Below, one piece after another: positions 15,497 to 25,636 of a stretch of DNA of 64,000 nucleotides (positions within the stretch are counted from its first letter, which is position 1; the number at the start of each line of letters is the position of its first letter). This stretch comes from Flavobacterium aquariorum (GTDB taxonomy: Bacteria > Bacteroidota > Bacteroidia > Flavobacteriales > Flavobacteriaceae). The notes below the pieces were generated by a model. It was given only the letters and a program-made list of their open reading frames with translations. It searched no databases and was not told the origin of the DNA. A program made the translations under genes and the position numbers. The stretch spans positions 62,001-126,000 of the forward strand of contig NZ_QKXH01000007.1 of NCBI RefSeq assembly GCF_003254745.1, read 5' to 3'.

Positions 15497-18400
15497 TTAT
15501 AATGCGTTGCTTTTTGCTTTTAACCATTTTTCTAAAATGTCTTCAAGTGTTTTCTTTACAATTGGTTTGGGTACATAGTCGTTCATGCCAGCTTCTATAC
15601 ATTTTTCTTTTTCACCCATCACGGTTCCAGCGGTAAGTGCGATAATAATGGTGTCTTTAAACTGCTCGATTTCTCGAATTTTTTTTGTGGCTTCATAACC
15701 GTTGACTAAAGGCATTTGGATGTCCATTAAAACGATATCTGGAACAACTTCCAATGCTTTTAAAAGAGCCTTTTCTCCATCAACAGATTCATAAATTTTA
15801 CATTTTGGAATAATTTGTTTGACTAATGTTTTGGTCAAAAGCATATTGATTTTGTTGTCTTCAACAATCAATATTTTTGGCTCTTCATTTTCTAATGTTA
15901 AGGTACGATTTTCGGAGATGTTTTTTTCTTTATCTATCGCTTTTTTTTGTTTTGATTTATTACTGCTTTTTAGCTTTATATCAAAGAAAAATGTACTCCC
16001 TATGTTGAATTGACTGTTTATCTGTAGTTTACTGTTCATTAGTCCCAGTAATTGATTTGAAATAGTCAACCCTAATCCTGTTCCTCCAAATTTTTTGGTT
16101 GTTGAACTATCTTCTTGTGAAAAGGCCTGAAAAATTATTTTCTGGTTGTTTTTTCGAATTCCGATTCCAGTATCTTTTACTGAAAAACGCAATGCGGTTT
16201 GATTTTTTTGAATTTCCAATGCTGAAATGGTAAGATCTATTTTTCCTTTATGCGTAAATTTAACAGCATTGGTTAATAGATTGATAAGTACTTGCTTTAA
16301 ACGGATGTAGTCTACCCAAATGTATTTTGGCACATTTTCCTCAATAATATAGTTTATTTCTAAATTTTTGGAATGGGCTTGATAATTGATCAGTTCTTTT
16401 ATTTGAAGGATAATGTCATCGATACAATATTTTTCTATATTGAGTTCTAGTTTTCCAGATTCAATTTTTGAAAAATCCAAAATATCATTTACAACTTCCA
16501 ATAAAATGTTAGCCGATTGATTAATGGTGCTCATGTACTGTTTTTGGGTATTTTCCAGTTTAGAATTCATTAATAGATCAGTATAGCCAATGATTCCGTT
16601 TAAAGGAGTTCGTATTTCATGACTCATGTTGGCAAGAAATTCTGATTTAGCTTTATTTGCAGCTTCTGCCAATTCTTTTTCCTTGACGATGGACTCATTT
16701 TTTTTCTTTTCGGTAATATCAATTAATATACCTTCCATGAAAGCAATTTCACCATTCTTGATAATTGAATCCCCAAACTCCTCTACCCAAACAATGGAAC
16801 CATTTTTATGTATAATTCGATAGATAACATGAAGTGGTTTTTTTTCCTCCAGAGCAATCTTATTTTTCAATAAAACATTTTCTAAATCTTGAGAAAGGAT
16901 TAAGTCTATAAAATATATTTTATTTTCTAAGAAATCAGATTTCGGGTAACCTGTTAATTTTTCTATTTCGTCATTAAGGTAAATTTTAGTATATTTTTCA
17001 TCATAATTTGATAGAAAAACAGTTCCTGGGATGTTATTTGCGAGTAATCGGAATCGTTCTTCACTTTCTTCAATAATAGCTTCGTTTATATTTCTTTCGA
17101 TAGAGGAGGATATGTTTTTTACCAATAAATGTAAAATAGAAATTTCATCGTTACTCCAAATACGCTCTTTGCTTGAATCATCAAATACAAAAAAACCATC
17201 AAATTCATTTTTAATAAAAACTGGAAATAACAGCATTGAATCTGGGTTCAAATTCTTTAAAAATAATTTTATCCTTTCATTTTGAATTTTATCTTTTATG
17301 CTTTCAAAAAATTGTTGAGGCGATAAGTCTTTTATATTATTGTCAAATTCAGAAAATGAGAGGTTCTGTAATTTAGGGTGTACTGTGTCAAAATCTTGCA
17401 ACTCATTTGTCCACATGCATTTTTGGTCAAATAAATGCGTTTTTGAATCTTTCTTAAAATAGGAAATCCGTTCAGATAAGGTTATTTTGCCAAGCTCATT
17501 TATAATTCCCATAATGAGTTTGCTAGTACTTTTTTGCAATAAAAATTGATTGGTGTTTTTATTGATAACCAAAAGAAGTTCACTTTTATAGGCTAATTTT
17601 CGTTCGATTTCTAATCGCATTTGAGAAGCCAATGCAATTACAATCAGATCTGAGATAGATTTTGCAAAATTAATATCCTCGTTGTCCCAATTTCTAATTT
17701 CGCCAGTACTTTCGTACGAAAGTATGCCTTTTAATTCTCCATCTATGAAAACAGGTGTGTCGAGTGTTGAAAATATGTTATTGCTGTAAACATATGTGCT
17801 TTTTATTTTATTGTTGGTTGCATAAGATCCAATATCTGATTGTACGACTTGAAGCTTACTTTCAATTTTCTGGAAATAACCTAGATTTTCATGTCTATAA
17901 AATCGAATTTCATTTTCTAATATGTTTGTTTGTGATTCAAAAAGTTTATTGCAAATAATTTTATCCTTGTCGTATATCCAATAACTAGATCTGTTTACAC
18001 CCAATGTTAAAGAGGTAATTTGTAGAATTCTAGTGATAGTTTGGTCAAAATTGCCATTATTAGAATGGTTAGATACCGCTATATCCTTTAACGTTTTGCT
18101 GTATTTTTCTATTTTGTATTGTCTTTTTGATTTTTCATTTTCGATGTTTCTTAAGAGTGTAATATCTCTTGCAATTCCTGAATAGCCATCAATTTCTCCA
18201 AAACTATTTCTTCTGATAAAAACATTTTGAGAAATCCATAATTCACTTCCATCCTTTTTGATAATAGGAAATTCAAGTGTGGTAAAATTTTCTTCAATAT
18301 CAAGAATGTTTTGGTAAAAACTCATGGTATTAGTTACGTAATCTTTTCGTATTATGGAAGAGAAATTTTTATCTAGGAATTCCTCTTTTGAATATCCTAA

Positions 18401-19444
18401 AATTTTTATTGCGTAATCATTTATAAAGGTGAATTTTCCTTTATAATCAGCTTCAAAAATGATATCGACGGCAGTTTGAATTAAGTTTTCGTACTGATTT
18501 CGTATTTTTATTTCATTAGTAATATCTTGACCTATTCCAATTATGGAGTCTTCGGAAAATTGTTTGTCAATCCATTGGATAAATTTATATTCTCCGTTTT
18601 TACATTTTAATTTTCTAACATATAATCGGTTGTCTACAAAATTTGTATGATAATTAATGCCAATAAATTCAGGATCTTCTGTTAGTTTCCAAAATCCCAT
18701 TCCCATTACCTCACCTGGAGTATAACCTAAAATAGAAATAATGGTATCACTGCAAAAAGTAACTTCTCCTTTTTTGTTAGTGGCTATTGTAAGCGAGTTC
18801 CCTTTGTTTACAATTTCATTGGTAAAATTAAATTTCTCTTGGATTTTTGTTATTGAAACGTGTCTTATATGGTTTATGATAAATACCATAATACCATAAT
18901 TGATTAGTATAATAGCCCTTTTGACAGGGACTAAATCAAAAGCAAAAATTAAAAATAAATAGCCAAAGACAAAACTTGAAAATATCCAATATTTTTTTAT
19001 TGGTTTAATGATAATATAGGAAAAGAAAAATAAAACTATAAATGCATAAGTGGGAATAATATCATTCTGTAGAAATATAATATTGTATCCAATTAACATC
19101 GAATAGAGATAAAATAAGAAGATATAGATAGTTTTAATTCTATCATACAAATATTTTGATTTTTCACTTATTAAAAATAATAAAAGAAAAAAACAACCTA
19201 TTGAAAAGTTGTTGATTAATAGGCTTTTGGGTCTGACATGAAATAATTCAAAGAGTATCTCTAAAAATGGAATTATTAGCCCCAGAAATAATAAATAAAG
19301 TTGGTATTCTCTTTTGTCTGATTCTTCTACAGGAAGGTTATCTATGTTTTTTAAAATGGAGTTAATTTTGGTGTTTGAATACAATAATGCTATTATTAAT
19401 ATAACAAGTATTACTAATAGGGTTATATTTCTATAGCTTTTCAT
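15497..19444 (-). CDS. Hybrid sensor histidine kinase with PAS and GAF domains
   Basis: A very large membrane-bound hybrid kinase of about 1315 residues from the chosen ATG at 19444 (MKSYRNITLL); a frame open to 19549 adds a short hydrophobic leader I consider untranslated. Approximate order: 6-7 transmembrane helices (1-205), PAS (215-305), PAS (318-430), GAF (465-605), a second GAF-like domain (625-785), PAS (795-915), HisKA with the phospho-accepting His near 942 (FLANMSHEIRTPLNG), HATPase (NAVKFTH, DTGIGI, GGTGLGLT) and a C-terminal receiver with the phospho-Asp near 1241 (DIVLMDIQMP). No separate output regulator is adjacent, so the phosphate probably passes to a partner elsewhere. Ligand or light/redox input cannot be told from the sequence. 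Confidence 0.93.
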   Translation of the reverse strand: MKSYRNITLLVILVILIIALLYSNTKINSILKNIDNLPVEESDKREYQLYLLFLGLIIPFLEILFELFHVRPKSLLINNFSIGCFFLLLFLISEKSKYLYDRIKTIYIFLFYLYSMLIGYNIIFLQNDIIPTYAFIVLFFFSYIIIKPIKKYWIFSSFVFGYLFLIFAFDLVPVKRAIILINYGIMVFIINHIRHVSITKIQEKFNFTNEIVNKGNSLTIATNKKGEVTFCSDTIISILGYTPGEVMGMGFWKLTEDPEFIGINYHTNFVDNRLYVRKLKCKNGEYKFIQWIDKQFSEDSIIGIGQDITNEIKIRNQYENLIQTAVDIIFEADYKGKFTFINDYAIKILGYSKEEFLDKNFSSIIRKDYVTNTMSFYQNILDIEENFTTLEFPIIKKDGSELWISQNVFIRRNSFGEIDGYSGIARDITLLRNIENEKSKRQYKIEKYSKTLKDIAVSNHSNNGNFDQTITRILQITSLTLGVNRSSYWIYDKDKIICNKLFESQTNILENEIRFYRHENLGYFQKIESKLQVVQSDIGSYATNNKIKSTYVYSNNIFSTLDTPVFIDGELKGILSYESTGEIRNWDNEDINFAKSISDLIVIALASQMRLEIERKLAYKSELLLVINKNTNQFLLQKSTSKLIMGIINELGKITLSERISYFKKDSKTHLFDQKCMWTNELQDFDTVHPKLQNLSFSEFDNNIKDLSPQQFFESIKDKIQNERIKLFLKNLNPDSMLLFPVFIKNEFDGFFVFDDSSKERIWSNDEISILHLLVKNISSSIERNINEAIIEESEERFRLLANNIPGTVFLSNYDEKYTKIYLNDEIEKLTGYPKSDFLENKIYFIDLILSQDLENVLLKNKIALEEKKPLHVIYRIIHKNGSIVWVEEFGDSIIKNGEIAFMEGILIDITEKKKNESIVKEKELAEAANKAKSEFLANMSHEIRTPLNGIIGYTDLLMNSKLENTQKQYMSTINQSANILLEVVNDILDFSKIESGKLELNIEKYCIDDIILQIKELINYQAHSKNLEINYIIEENVPKYIWVDYIRLKQVLINLLTNAVKFTHKGKIDLTISALEIQKNQTALRFSVKDTGIGIRKNNQKIIFQAFSQEDSSTTKKFGGTGLGLTISNQLLGLMNSKLQINSQFNIGSTFFFDIKLKSSNKSKQKKAIDKEKNISENRTLTLENEEPKILIVEDNKINMLLTKTLVKQIIPKCKIYESVDGEKALLKALEVVPDIVLMDIQMPLVNGYEATKKIREIEQFKDTIIIALTAGTVMGEKEKCIEAGMNDYVPKPIVKKTLEDILEKWLKAKSNAL

Positions 19445-19634
19445 TATTATATATGTTGACTCTAAACTTAATGACATAGCAATGCAAACTAAGCTTGGTA
19501 GAGAAAAGTTGAATTTTAAATAGAGCAGTATGTTACAAAATAATAACATAGATTTTTGGGGTAACTATTTGATTAAAATGTTTACTTCTATGATTTGGTT
19601 TTTAAAACTTTATTATTAGATAAATTGAAGTTAT

Positions 19635-20402
19635 TTATTCGATTTCTTGTGCATCAATTCCAACAATAGCATTATAAATTGCATAATTCATAGAATACAG
19701 AAACGGTAAGGTAAAAAATACACCGATACAACATCCTATAAAACCTACTAATGAACCAATAAAGGCGACAATTATTAATCCAAGAATAACAAAAGGTTGT
19801 TTGAAGATAATCAGAATGCTGTATTTCATAGCTTCAATTGCTTTTAAATCACCAAAAATTATAAGTGGCGAAACAAGGAGTGTGATATAAGAAATGAAAT
19901 AAGTGATTACTTTTCCAAGTAATTCAAAATGAACATATGAAAGCAAAGTAGCTTGTGCAAAACCAATCGCTGAAATTAAAAATGTGGATATGATAATTTC
20001 TTTAAGATACGGCAGCTTATAATACCCAAATAAATCGGAAATATGAAACTCTTCATCTCGGTCTCCACAATGTGCCATTTTTAAAAATGCTGCCTGAAAG
20101 GGACTTAATATGCAAGATACTATCAGTGCTATACTACCAAAAACTAAAAAATTAGATTCGGACAGATTTTCAACTTTCAATTTTTCTGGGGAAAGTTCGC
20201 GTGTCATTGCAGTAACTCCCATCACGGATACTAACGATACTCCAATGAAGATGACAAATAAAACGCTAAAAATAAAAAGAACTAATCCTGCATATAGAGC
20301 TATCTTTTTATAGTTCTCGAAAGCATGATTAAATACGTTAGCGAAATCAATTTGGTATCCATTTTTTTTAATATCCTGTAATCTTTCTTGTGTTGGGGTC
20401 AT
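19635..20402 (-). CDS. Multi-pass membrane protein, unknown function
   Basis: A 255-residue integral membrane protein with about six helices (around 35-60, 88-110, 135-157, 165-190, 197-217 and 220-245). The soluble N-terminus ITxx-like region QERLQDIKKNGYQIDFANVFNHAFENYKK is typical of a group of Bacteroidota membrane proteins related to DUF975/YciC-like proteins; no catalytic motif is visible. It lies upstream of the hybrid kinase gene in the same direction with a 190-base gap, so a shared transcript is possible but not shown. Confidence 0.75.
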   Translation of the reverse strand: MTPTQERLQDIKKNGYQIDFANVFNHAFENYKKIALYAGLVLFIFSVLFVIFIGVSLVSVMGVTAMTRELSPEKLKVENLSESNFLVFGSIALIVSCILSPFQAAFLKMAHCGDRDEEFHISDLFGYYKLPYLKEIIISTFLISAIGFAQATLLSYVHFELLGKVITYFISYITLLVSPLIIFGDLKAIEAMKYSILIIFKQPFVILGLIIVAFIGSLVGFIGCCIGVFFTLPFLYSMNYAIYNAIVGIDAQEIE

Positions 20403-20975
20403 TTTGATTAGATTAATTATGTTGGTTAGATTGAGTTATACTTTAAAAATTGTTTTTCAAATAGTCTTTAAATTGTTTTTTCTCAGATTCCAGAATCAAA
20501 AATTATATTGATTTTGAAATTAATGGACAAATTTACTATTTTTTATTCTTTAAGAGTTAATATGGTATTTATGGTAAATTTCGTGGTTATTGACAGTTTA
20601 ATCATCAAATTTTTAATAGCTAGTGCTTAACTTTTGGAAACAAAGGTCAAGATATAACTTCTCCTGTTTATCTTTAAAATAGAGTTAAATAGTCCGATAA
20701 TTTTAAAAGCAAAGTACTTGATAAATATCAGAATTCCTAAAAAAATAAAAATAATTAGTTGGAACAGTTTTTTCTTAATAACCTCAGTAAAATCACACTA
20801 CTTTGGCGTAATTAAATCCTTACTTATTAGTGAGTTTTTTAAAAAAATAAGATTATTTGGGAATTTGCAGGGAAGTTATGGGGTGAAAAATCACTTAAAC
20901 CAACAGCTTAGGTAGCTAGTTTTAAAAGAAGTAATCTTGGGTATTTTACAGATTCACCAGCAAATTTTTCATTTG
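20403..20975. other. Intergenic region without a recognisable gene
   Basis: This 573-base, strongly AT-rich region separates two minus-strand genes. A 65-codon + strand frame (20718-20915) is rich in Lys, Ile and Phe, matches no family I know and has no supporting context. I see no strong hairpin. It may be a decayed gene or long leader of the membrane-protein gene. Confidence 0.5.
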
Positions 20976-22304
20976 CTAAAGCCAATTCAGTATTTTCTTT
21001 AAGATATTTATTTTGTTGGCATAGGGAGCATATCGTAAATCCAAATCCAGCCAATTTGCTTTTTTTACAATTCCTTTCTTATGGGAAAAAGTATCAAAGC
21101 TCAATTGGCCATGATAGGCGCCGATCCCACTATGGCCAACACCACCAAAAGGAAGTCTTTTGTTGGTAAAATGAATAACCGTATCGTTGACACAGCCACC
21201 TCCAAATGTAAAAGTGGTAACTATTTTTCTAGCAAATTTTCTATCGTCGGTAAAAACGTATAATGCTAGTGGTTTCTCGTATCTTGAAATGGTTTGCGAT
21301 ATTTCTTTTTCGTCTCTATAGCTGATTATTGGTAATATAGGCCCGAATATTTCTTCTTGCATCAGTAAACTGTCTAGCGAATTTTCTTCAATTAGAGTCG
21401 GAGCAATATAGTGATCTTCAATATCAGTTTCACCACCAAAAATTACTTTTTCGGGTTCAATCAAACTCATTAATCGTATACAGTTTTTTTCGTTTACAAT
21501 CCGAGCAAAATCTGGAGATTTCTTTGGGTTTTTACCATAAGCTTTTGTGATTTCTGTTTTCAAAAATTCAACAAAATGGCTTTTCATGTCTTCTTGAATC
21601 AAAATATAATCAGGGGCAATACAAGTTTGTCCTGCATTCATAAATTTTCCCCATACAATTCTTCTGGCGGCCAATTTTAAATTGGCTGTTTCATCAATAA
21701 TACAAGGATTTTTTCCGCCTAATTCAAGTGTTACGGGGGTGAGGTGCTCAGCGGCTGCTTTGGCAACAATTTTTCCAACTGCAACGCTTCCGGTAAAGAA
21801 AATATAATCCCAACGTTGTGCTAATAATTTTTGTGCGGTTTCAACACCACCTTCAATTACTCTTACATGCTGATGTTGGAAAGATTTTTCAACAATTTTG
21901 AGTAATATCGCCGAAGTTTTGGGCGTCAATTCCGATGGTTTTAAAACTACTTGATTACCCGCAGCAACAGCAGATACCAAAGGACAGATCGCTAATTGAA
22001 AAGGATAATTCCAAGGAGCAATGATCAAAACTTTACCATAAGGTTCTTTTACAATATAGTCGGTTGAGGGAAAATTAAGAACAGAAGGGAATACTCTTCT
22101 GATTTTTGACCATTTTCGGATGTTTTTTATAGTGTCCTTTAATTCGGATATAACATAGCTGGTTTCGGTGGCAATTGACTCAAAAGGTGGTTTTTTGAAA
22201 TCATCATATAAGGCCTGGATGATTTCATTTTCATGCTTGATAATTACATCCAACAATTTAATTAAAGCTTCTTTTCTTGAACTAATGTTTAATTTGTAAT
22301 TCAT
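20976..22304 (-). CDS. NAD(P)-dependent aldehyde dehydrogenase (class 3-like)
   Basis: A 442-residue aldehyde dehydrogenase of the short class 3/fatty aldehyde type, which oxidises medium or long-chain aldehydes to acids. The catalytic cysteine is Cys228 (NAGQTCIAPDY) and the general-base glutamate is Glu194 (VTLELGGKNP); cofactor-binding APWNYPFQLAICPL (96-110) and KPSE (122-125) are in place, as is the FGGVGHSGIGAYHG segment near the end. A C-terminal hydrophobic stretch like that which anchors the mammalian enzyme is not evident. It lies 72 bases downstream of the pseudouridine synthase gene, same direction. Confidence 0.93.
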   Translation of the reverse strand: MNYKLNISSRKEALIKLLDVIIKHENEIIQALYDDFKKPPFESIATETSYVISELKDTIKNIRKWSKIRRVFPSVLNFPSTDYIVKEPYGKVLIIAPWNYPFQLAICPLVSAVAAGNQVVLKPSELTPKTSAILLKIVEKSFQHQHVRVIEGGVETAQKLLAQRWDYIFFTGSVAVGKIVAKAAAEHLTPVTLELGGKNPCIIDETANLKLAARRIVWGKFMNAGQTCIAPDYILIQEDMKSHFVEFLKTEITKAYGKNPKKSPDFARIVNEKNCIRLMSLIEPEKVIFGGETDIEDHYIAPTLIEENSLDSLLMQEEIFGPILPIISYRDEKEISQTISRYEKPLALYVFTDDRKFARKIVTTFTFGGGCVNDTVIHFTNKRLPFGGVGHSGIGAYHGQLSFDTFSHKKGIVKKANWLDLDLRYAPYANKINILKKILNWL

Positions 22305-22376
22305 TGCAAAACAGGTTATTTATATACTGCAAGTTAAATTTTAAAATTCATATTTAATATTTTTTTCATTAAAATA

Positions 22377-23066
22377 TTAAATAACTTTCCAAATAACTTC
22401 GTCTGGAGTTGGGGCAATAATAGTAATTTCTTCTTTAGAAACGGGGTGGACAAAGACCAGTTTTCGGGCATGAAGATGAATCCCTCCATCGGGATTGCTT
22501 CTGTCAAAACCATATTTCAGATCCCCTTTTATTGGGGAGCCAATGGCAGAGAGCTGTGCTCTTATTTGATGGTGTCTGCCAGTGTGCAATTGAATTTCGA
22601 GACCGAAATAATTGTCCAATTCTTTGATGATTTTATACTCCAAACTGGCCAATTTACTGTCGGGAACTTCTTTTGCATGTGCTTTTGAAGTATTGTTTTT
22701 CTCGTTTCTCTTTATATAATGGACAAGGATGTCTTCATTTTTGGCAGGTCTGTTTTTGACTACCGCCCAATATGTTTTTTTGGTTTCCCTGTTACTGAAT
22801 AATTCATTCATTCTAGTCAAAGCTTTACTGGTACGGGCAAAAACCACGATTCCCGTAGTAGGCCTGTCTAATCGATGCACTACTCCAAGAAACACTTCAC
22901 CAGGCTTGTTGTATTTGTCTTTAATGTATTCTTTTACAACATCACTCAATGGTTTGTCGCCTGTTTTGTCACCTTGAACAATATCACCTACACGTTTATT
23001 GACCACAATTAAATGGTTGTCTTCGTGTAGGATTTGGAGATTGTTTTTATTTGAAATTACTTTCAT
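22377..23066 (-). CDS. RluA-family RNA pseudouridine synthase
   Basis: A 229-residue pseudouridine synthase of the RluA group that isomerises uridine in rRNA or tRNA. The catalytic aspartate is Asp67 in HRLDRPTTGIVVFARTSKA, followed by the KTYWAVV strand and the HTGRHHQIRAQLSAIG motif. No S4 RNA-binding domain is present, as is usual for this short subtype. It is encoded 88 bases downstream of panB, separated by a palindrome (23093-23156) that overlaps the end of panB. The exact target uridine cannot be assigned. Confidence 0.92.
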   Translation of the reverse strand: MKVISNKNNLQILHEDNHLIVVNKRVGDIVQGDKTGDKPLSDVVKEYIKDKYNKPGEVFLGVVHRLDRPTTGIVVFARTSKALTRMNELFSNRETKKTYWAVVKNRPAKNEDILVHYIKRNEKNNTSKAHAKEVPDSKLASLEYKIIKELDNYFGLEIQLHTGRHHQIRAQLSAIGSPIKGDLKYGFDRSNPDGGIHLHARKLVFVHPVSKEEITIIAPTPDEVIWKVI

Positions 23067-23092
23067 TAGATTTTTTGAGTTACTGAGAGACT

Positions 23093-23156
23093 AAGACGCT
23101 AAGTTCCTAAGATAAAACAAACTTAGAAACTTAGCAGCTTAGGAACTTAGTGTCTT
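23093..23156. repeat. CTAAG-type intergenic palindrome
   Basis: A 19-bp inverted repeat with one mismatch: aagacgctaagttcctaag (23093-23111) and its partner (23138-23156), separated by 26 nt with further cttag units. The right arm includes the panB stop codon. The same ctaagac-ctaag words recur at 30883-30915 between kdpB and kdpC. Confidence 0.7.
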
Positions 23157-23973
23157 AATATTGTTCTTTCTCGTTTGGAAAGTCCTCAGATTTTACGTCT
23201 TCTACATACTGACTGATTGCTTTAGTCATTCCTTCGTATAGATTCATGTAACGTCTCAAGAAACGAGGACTGAATTCATTGTTCATACCTAACATATCGT
23301 GAATAACCAATACTTGACCATCTACACCGCCACCAGCTCCAATTCCGATAACAGGAATAGAAATACTTTTGGCTACTTTTTCGGCTAAATTTGCAGGAAC
23401 TTTTTCGATAACAATTGCAAAACAACCTAATTTTTCCAATAATATGGCATCTTCGATTAATTTTTCGGCTTCTTGTTCTTCTTTGGCGCGTACGGTATAA
23501 GTCCCAAATTTATAAATGGACTGTGGCGTTAATCCCAAATGTCCCATAACTGGAATTCCTGCATTCAATATTTTTTTGATGGATTCCTTGATTTCCTTGC
23601 CACCTTCCAGTTTAACGGCATGACCACCACTTTCTTTCATGATTCGGATAGAAGAGCGTAAAGCCTCTTTAGAATCGGATTGGTAGCTTCCAAAAGGTAA
23701 ATCTACTACTACTAAAGCTCTTTCAACAGCCCTAACAACTGATGATGCGTGGTAAATCATTTGGTCCAATGTGATAGGTAAAGTCGTTTCGTGACCAGCC
23801 ATAACATTGGAGGCAGAATCACCGACCAAAATCACGTCAATCCCGGCTGTATCCACAATTTTGGCCATGGTATAATCATAAGCCGTAAGCATAGAGATTT
23901 TTTCTCCATTTGATTTCATCTCGATTAAGGACTTAGTGGTAATTCTTTTGTAATCTTTTTTTATTGCAGACAT
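23155..23973 (-). CDS. panB: 3-methyl-2-oxobutanoate hydroxymethyltransferase
   Basis: PanB makes ketopantoate from alpha-ketoisovalerate and methylenetetrahydrofolate, the first committed step of pantothenate and coenzyme A synthesis. The 272-residue protein is full length. Metal and substrate residues are visible: Asp52 ([11 protein letters not shown]), the Asp of [11 protein letters not shown], the Glu of HAVKLEGG and the catalytic Glu of [11 protein letters not shown]; the [21 protein letters not shown] motif is also intact. No other pantothenate gene is in the window. The upstream gene on the other strand begins 198 bases away. Confidence 0.97.
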   Translation of the reverse strand: MSAIKKDYKRITTKSLIEMKSNGEKISMLTAYDYTMAKIVDTAGIDVILVGDSASNVMAGHETTLPITLDQMIYHASSVVRAVERALVVVDLPFGSYQSDSKEALRSSIRIMKESGGHAVKLEGGKEIKESIKKILNAGIPVMGHLGLTPQSIYKFGTYTVRAKEEQEAEKLIEDAILLEKLGCFAIVIEKVPANLAEKVAKSISIPVIGIGAGGGVDGQVLVIHDMLGMNNEFSPRFLRRYMNLYEGMTKAISQYVEDVKSEDFPNEKEQY

Positions 23974-24171
23974 TGGATTTATGATTTTAATTCCGAAACG
24001 CTCGGTATTGATTTTATTTTGTGAGTGTAAAAGTAATAAATTGAATTTTTTTAAATTGAATTTTTATAAGGAATATCAAAAAGTAGGCTAGCGAAATTAT
24101 GAGATTGCTATTTAAGGAAACTATTTTGAAGAATTTCCATAACAAATAATTAAAATAACTAATTTTGGAAA

Positions 24172-25533
24172 TTGAACTCACAAAATCAAATTTTGAAAAA
24201 TATCCTCATTATTGACGACGAAGAAAAATTGCGTCATCTTCTTGCCCGAATCATACAATCGGAAGGATTTGATGTCTTTGAAGCTCCTGATTTAAAGTCT
24301 GGTTTCAAGAAATTGGAAACTAATGATGTTGATGTTGTTCTATGTGATGTAAAACTTCCCGATGGCAATGGTGTTGATTTTCTTCAAAAAATCAAATCTG
24401 CATTTCCATTAACAGAGGTCATTCTACTAACTGCTTTCGGTAAAATTTCGGATGGAGTTCAAGCGATGAAAAATGGTGCCTTTGATTATATTGTAAAAGG
24501 CGATGACAATGATAAGATTATACCGCTGTTGTATAAGGCTTTGGAAAAAGTGCAATTGCAAAAGAAAGTCAAACAACTCGAAAAACGAATTTCCGATACA
24601 TATTCTTTTGACGGCATTATAGGTAAATCAAAAGGTTTGGAGCAGGTAATTGATTTGGCCAAAAAAGTTTCAACAACAGATTCGACGGTGCTTTTAACTG
24701 GTGAAACTGGAACAGGTAAAGAAGTTTTTGCGCAAGCCATTCACGAAAACAGCAACAGAGCCGGAAAATCGTTTGTGGCATTAAATTGCAGTACTTTTAG
24801 TAAGGAAATTTTGGAAAGTGAATTATTCGGACACAAGCAAGGAGCTTTTACAGGAGCCATAAAAGACAAGAAAGGTTTTATTGAAGAAGCCAATGGAGGA
24901 ACTTTATTTCTTGATGAAATTGGAGAGATGCCATTGGAACTGCAATCTAAATTGTTACGGGTTCTAGAAACCAATGAGTATATTCAAATTGGTGATACCA
25001 CTCCCAGAAAGTCCAATTTCCGTTTGATCGCCGCTACCAATCGCGATTTGAAAACAGAAAGTGATGAACATCGTTTTCGTTCGGATTTGTATTTTAGATT
25101 GAATATTTTTGAGATTAAAATTCCACCTTTACGAGAAAGAACAAAAGATATCGCACCTTTAACTTATTATTTCGCCGAAAAATTTTCATTAAGAGGGAAT
25201 AAGAAAGAATTAATCATTGATCCTGAATTTCTTCATAAATTAGAAACCTATCATTGGCCAGGTAATGTCCGCGAATTGAGAAACGTGATTGAACGTTCTG
25301 TAATTCTAGTGGTTGATGATATTTTGACGCAAGATCTTTTGCCTTATGAAATTCAACACCAAATGGATCATACTAACAAAACTTTATCAGCATTTTCGAT
25401 GCAAAGTGTTGAAAAACTTCATATTCAAAAAGTATTGAACTACACCAAAGGGAATAAAGCTGAAGCAGCACGTTTACTTGAAATAGGTGTTGCAACGCTT
25501 TACCGAAAATTGGACGAATACAATATTCAGTAG
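24172..25533 (+). CDS. Sigma-54-dependent response regulator (NtrC family)
   Basis: A 453-residue two-component regulator: receiver domain (12-125; phospho-acceptor Asp59 in [11 protein letters not shown]), AAA+ sigma-54 activation domain (about 148-380; Walker A GETGTGKE from 177, sigma-54 loop GAFTGA at 224-229, Walker [13 protein letters not shown]) and a C-terminal Fis-type helix-turn-helix (about 412-453). It should activate sigma-54 RNA polymerase at distant sites. The start is unusual: an in-frame stop lies at 24160-24162 and no ATG precedes the receiver domain, so translation must begin at a TTG (24172 or 24193). It opens the potassium island, and the likely partner kinase is at 33906-35642, but that pairing is inference. 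Confidence 0.93.
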   Translation: MNSQNQILKNILIIDDEEKLRHLLARIIQSEGFDVFEAPDLKSGFKKLETNDVDVVLCDVKLPDGNGVDFLQKIKSAFPLTEVILLTAFGKISDGVQAMKNGAFDYIVKGDDNDKIIPLLYKALEKVQLQKKVKQLEKRISDTYSFDGIIGKSKGLEQVIDLAKKVSTTDSTVLLTGETGTGKEVFAQAIHENSNRAGKSFVALNCSTFSKEILESELFGHKQGAFTGAIKDKKGFIEEANGGTLFLDEIGEMPLELQSKLLRVLETNEYIQIGDTTPRKSNFRLIAATNRDLKTESDEHRFRSDLYFRLNIFEIKIPPLRERTKDIAPLTYYFAEKFSLRGNKKELIIDPEFLHKLETYHWPGNVRELRNVIERSVILVVDDILTQDLLPYEIQHQMDHTNKTLSAFSMQSVEKLHIQKVLNYTKGNKAEAARLLEIGVATLYRKLDEYNIQ

Positions 25534-25541
25534 CAAAAAAA

Positions 25542-25582
25542 ATCGTTTTGAGAACTGCCTGTCATTTTGAGAGGCTTTTTTA
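25542..25582 (+). terminator. Terminator of the sigma-54 regulator gene, first copy of a duplicated element
   Basis: The stem gcctgtca / tgagaggc (25557-25564 with 25568-25575, one mismatch, loop ttt) is followed by a T run. The whole 41-nt unit, starting atcgttttgaga, is repeated at 26362-26403 with few changes. Confidence 0.75.
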
Positions 25583-25636
25583 TGTTCTTTTTGTTGTGTA
25601 AAATTTCAAAGCGATGTAATTTCTTTAATTATTATG

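Noticed and set aside
20718..20915. 65-codon + strand frame in the long gap before the aldehyde dehydrogenase gene
   Set aside because: Composition typical of translated AT-rich noncoding DNA; no family resemblance or context.
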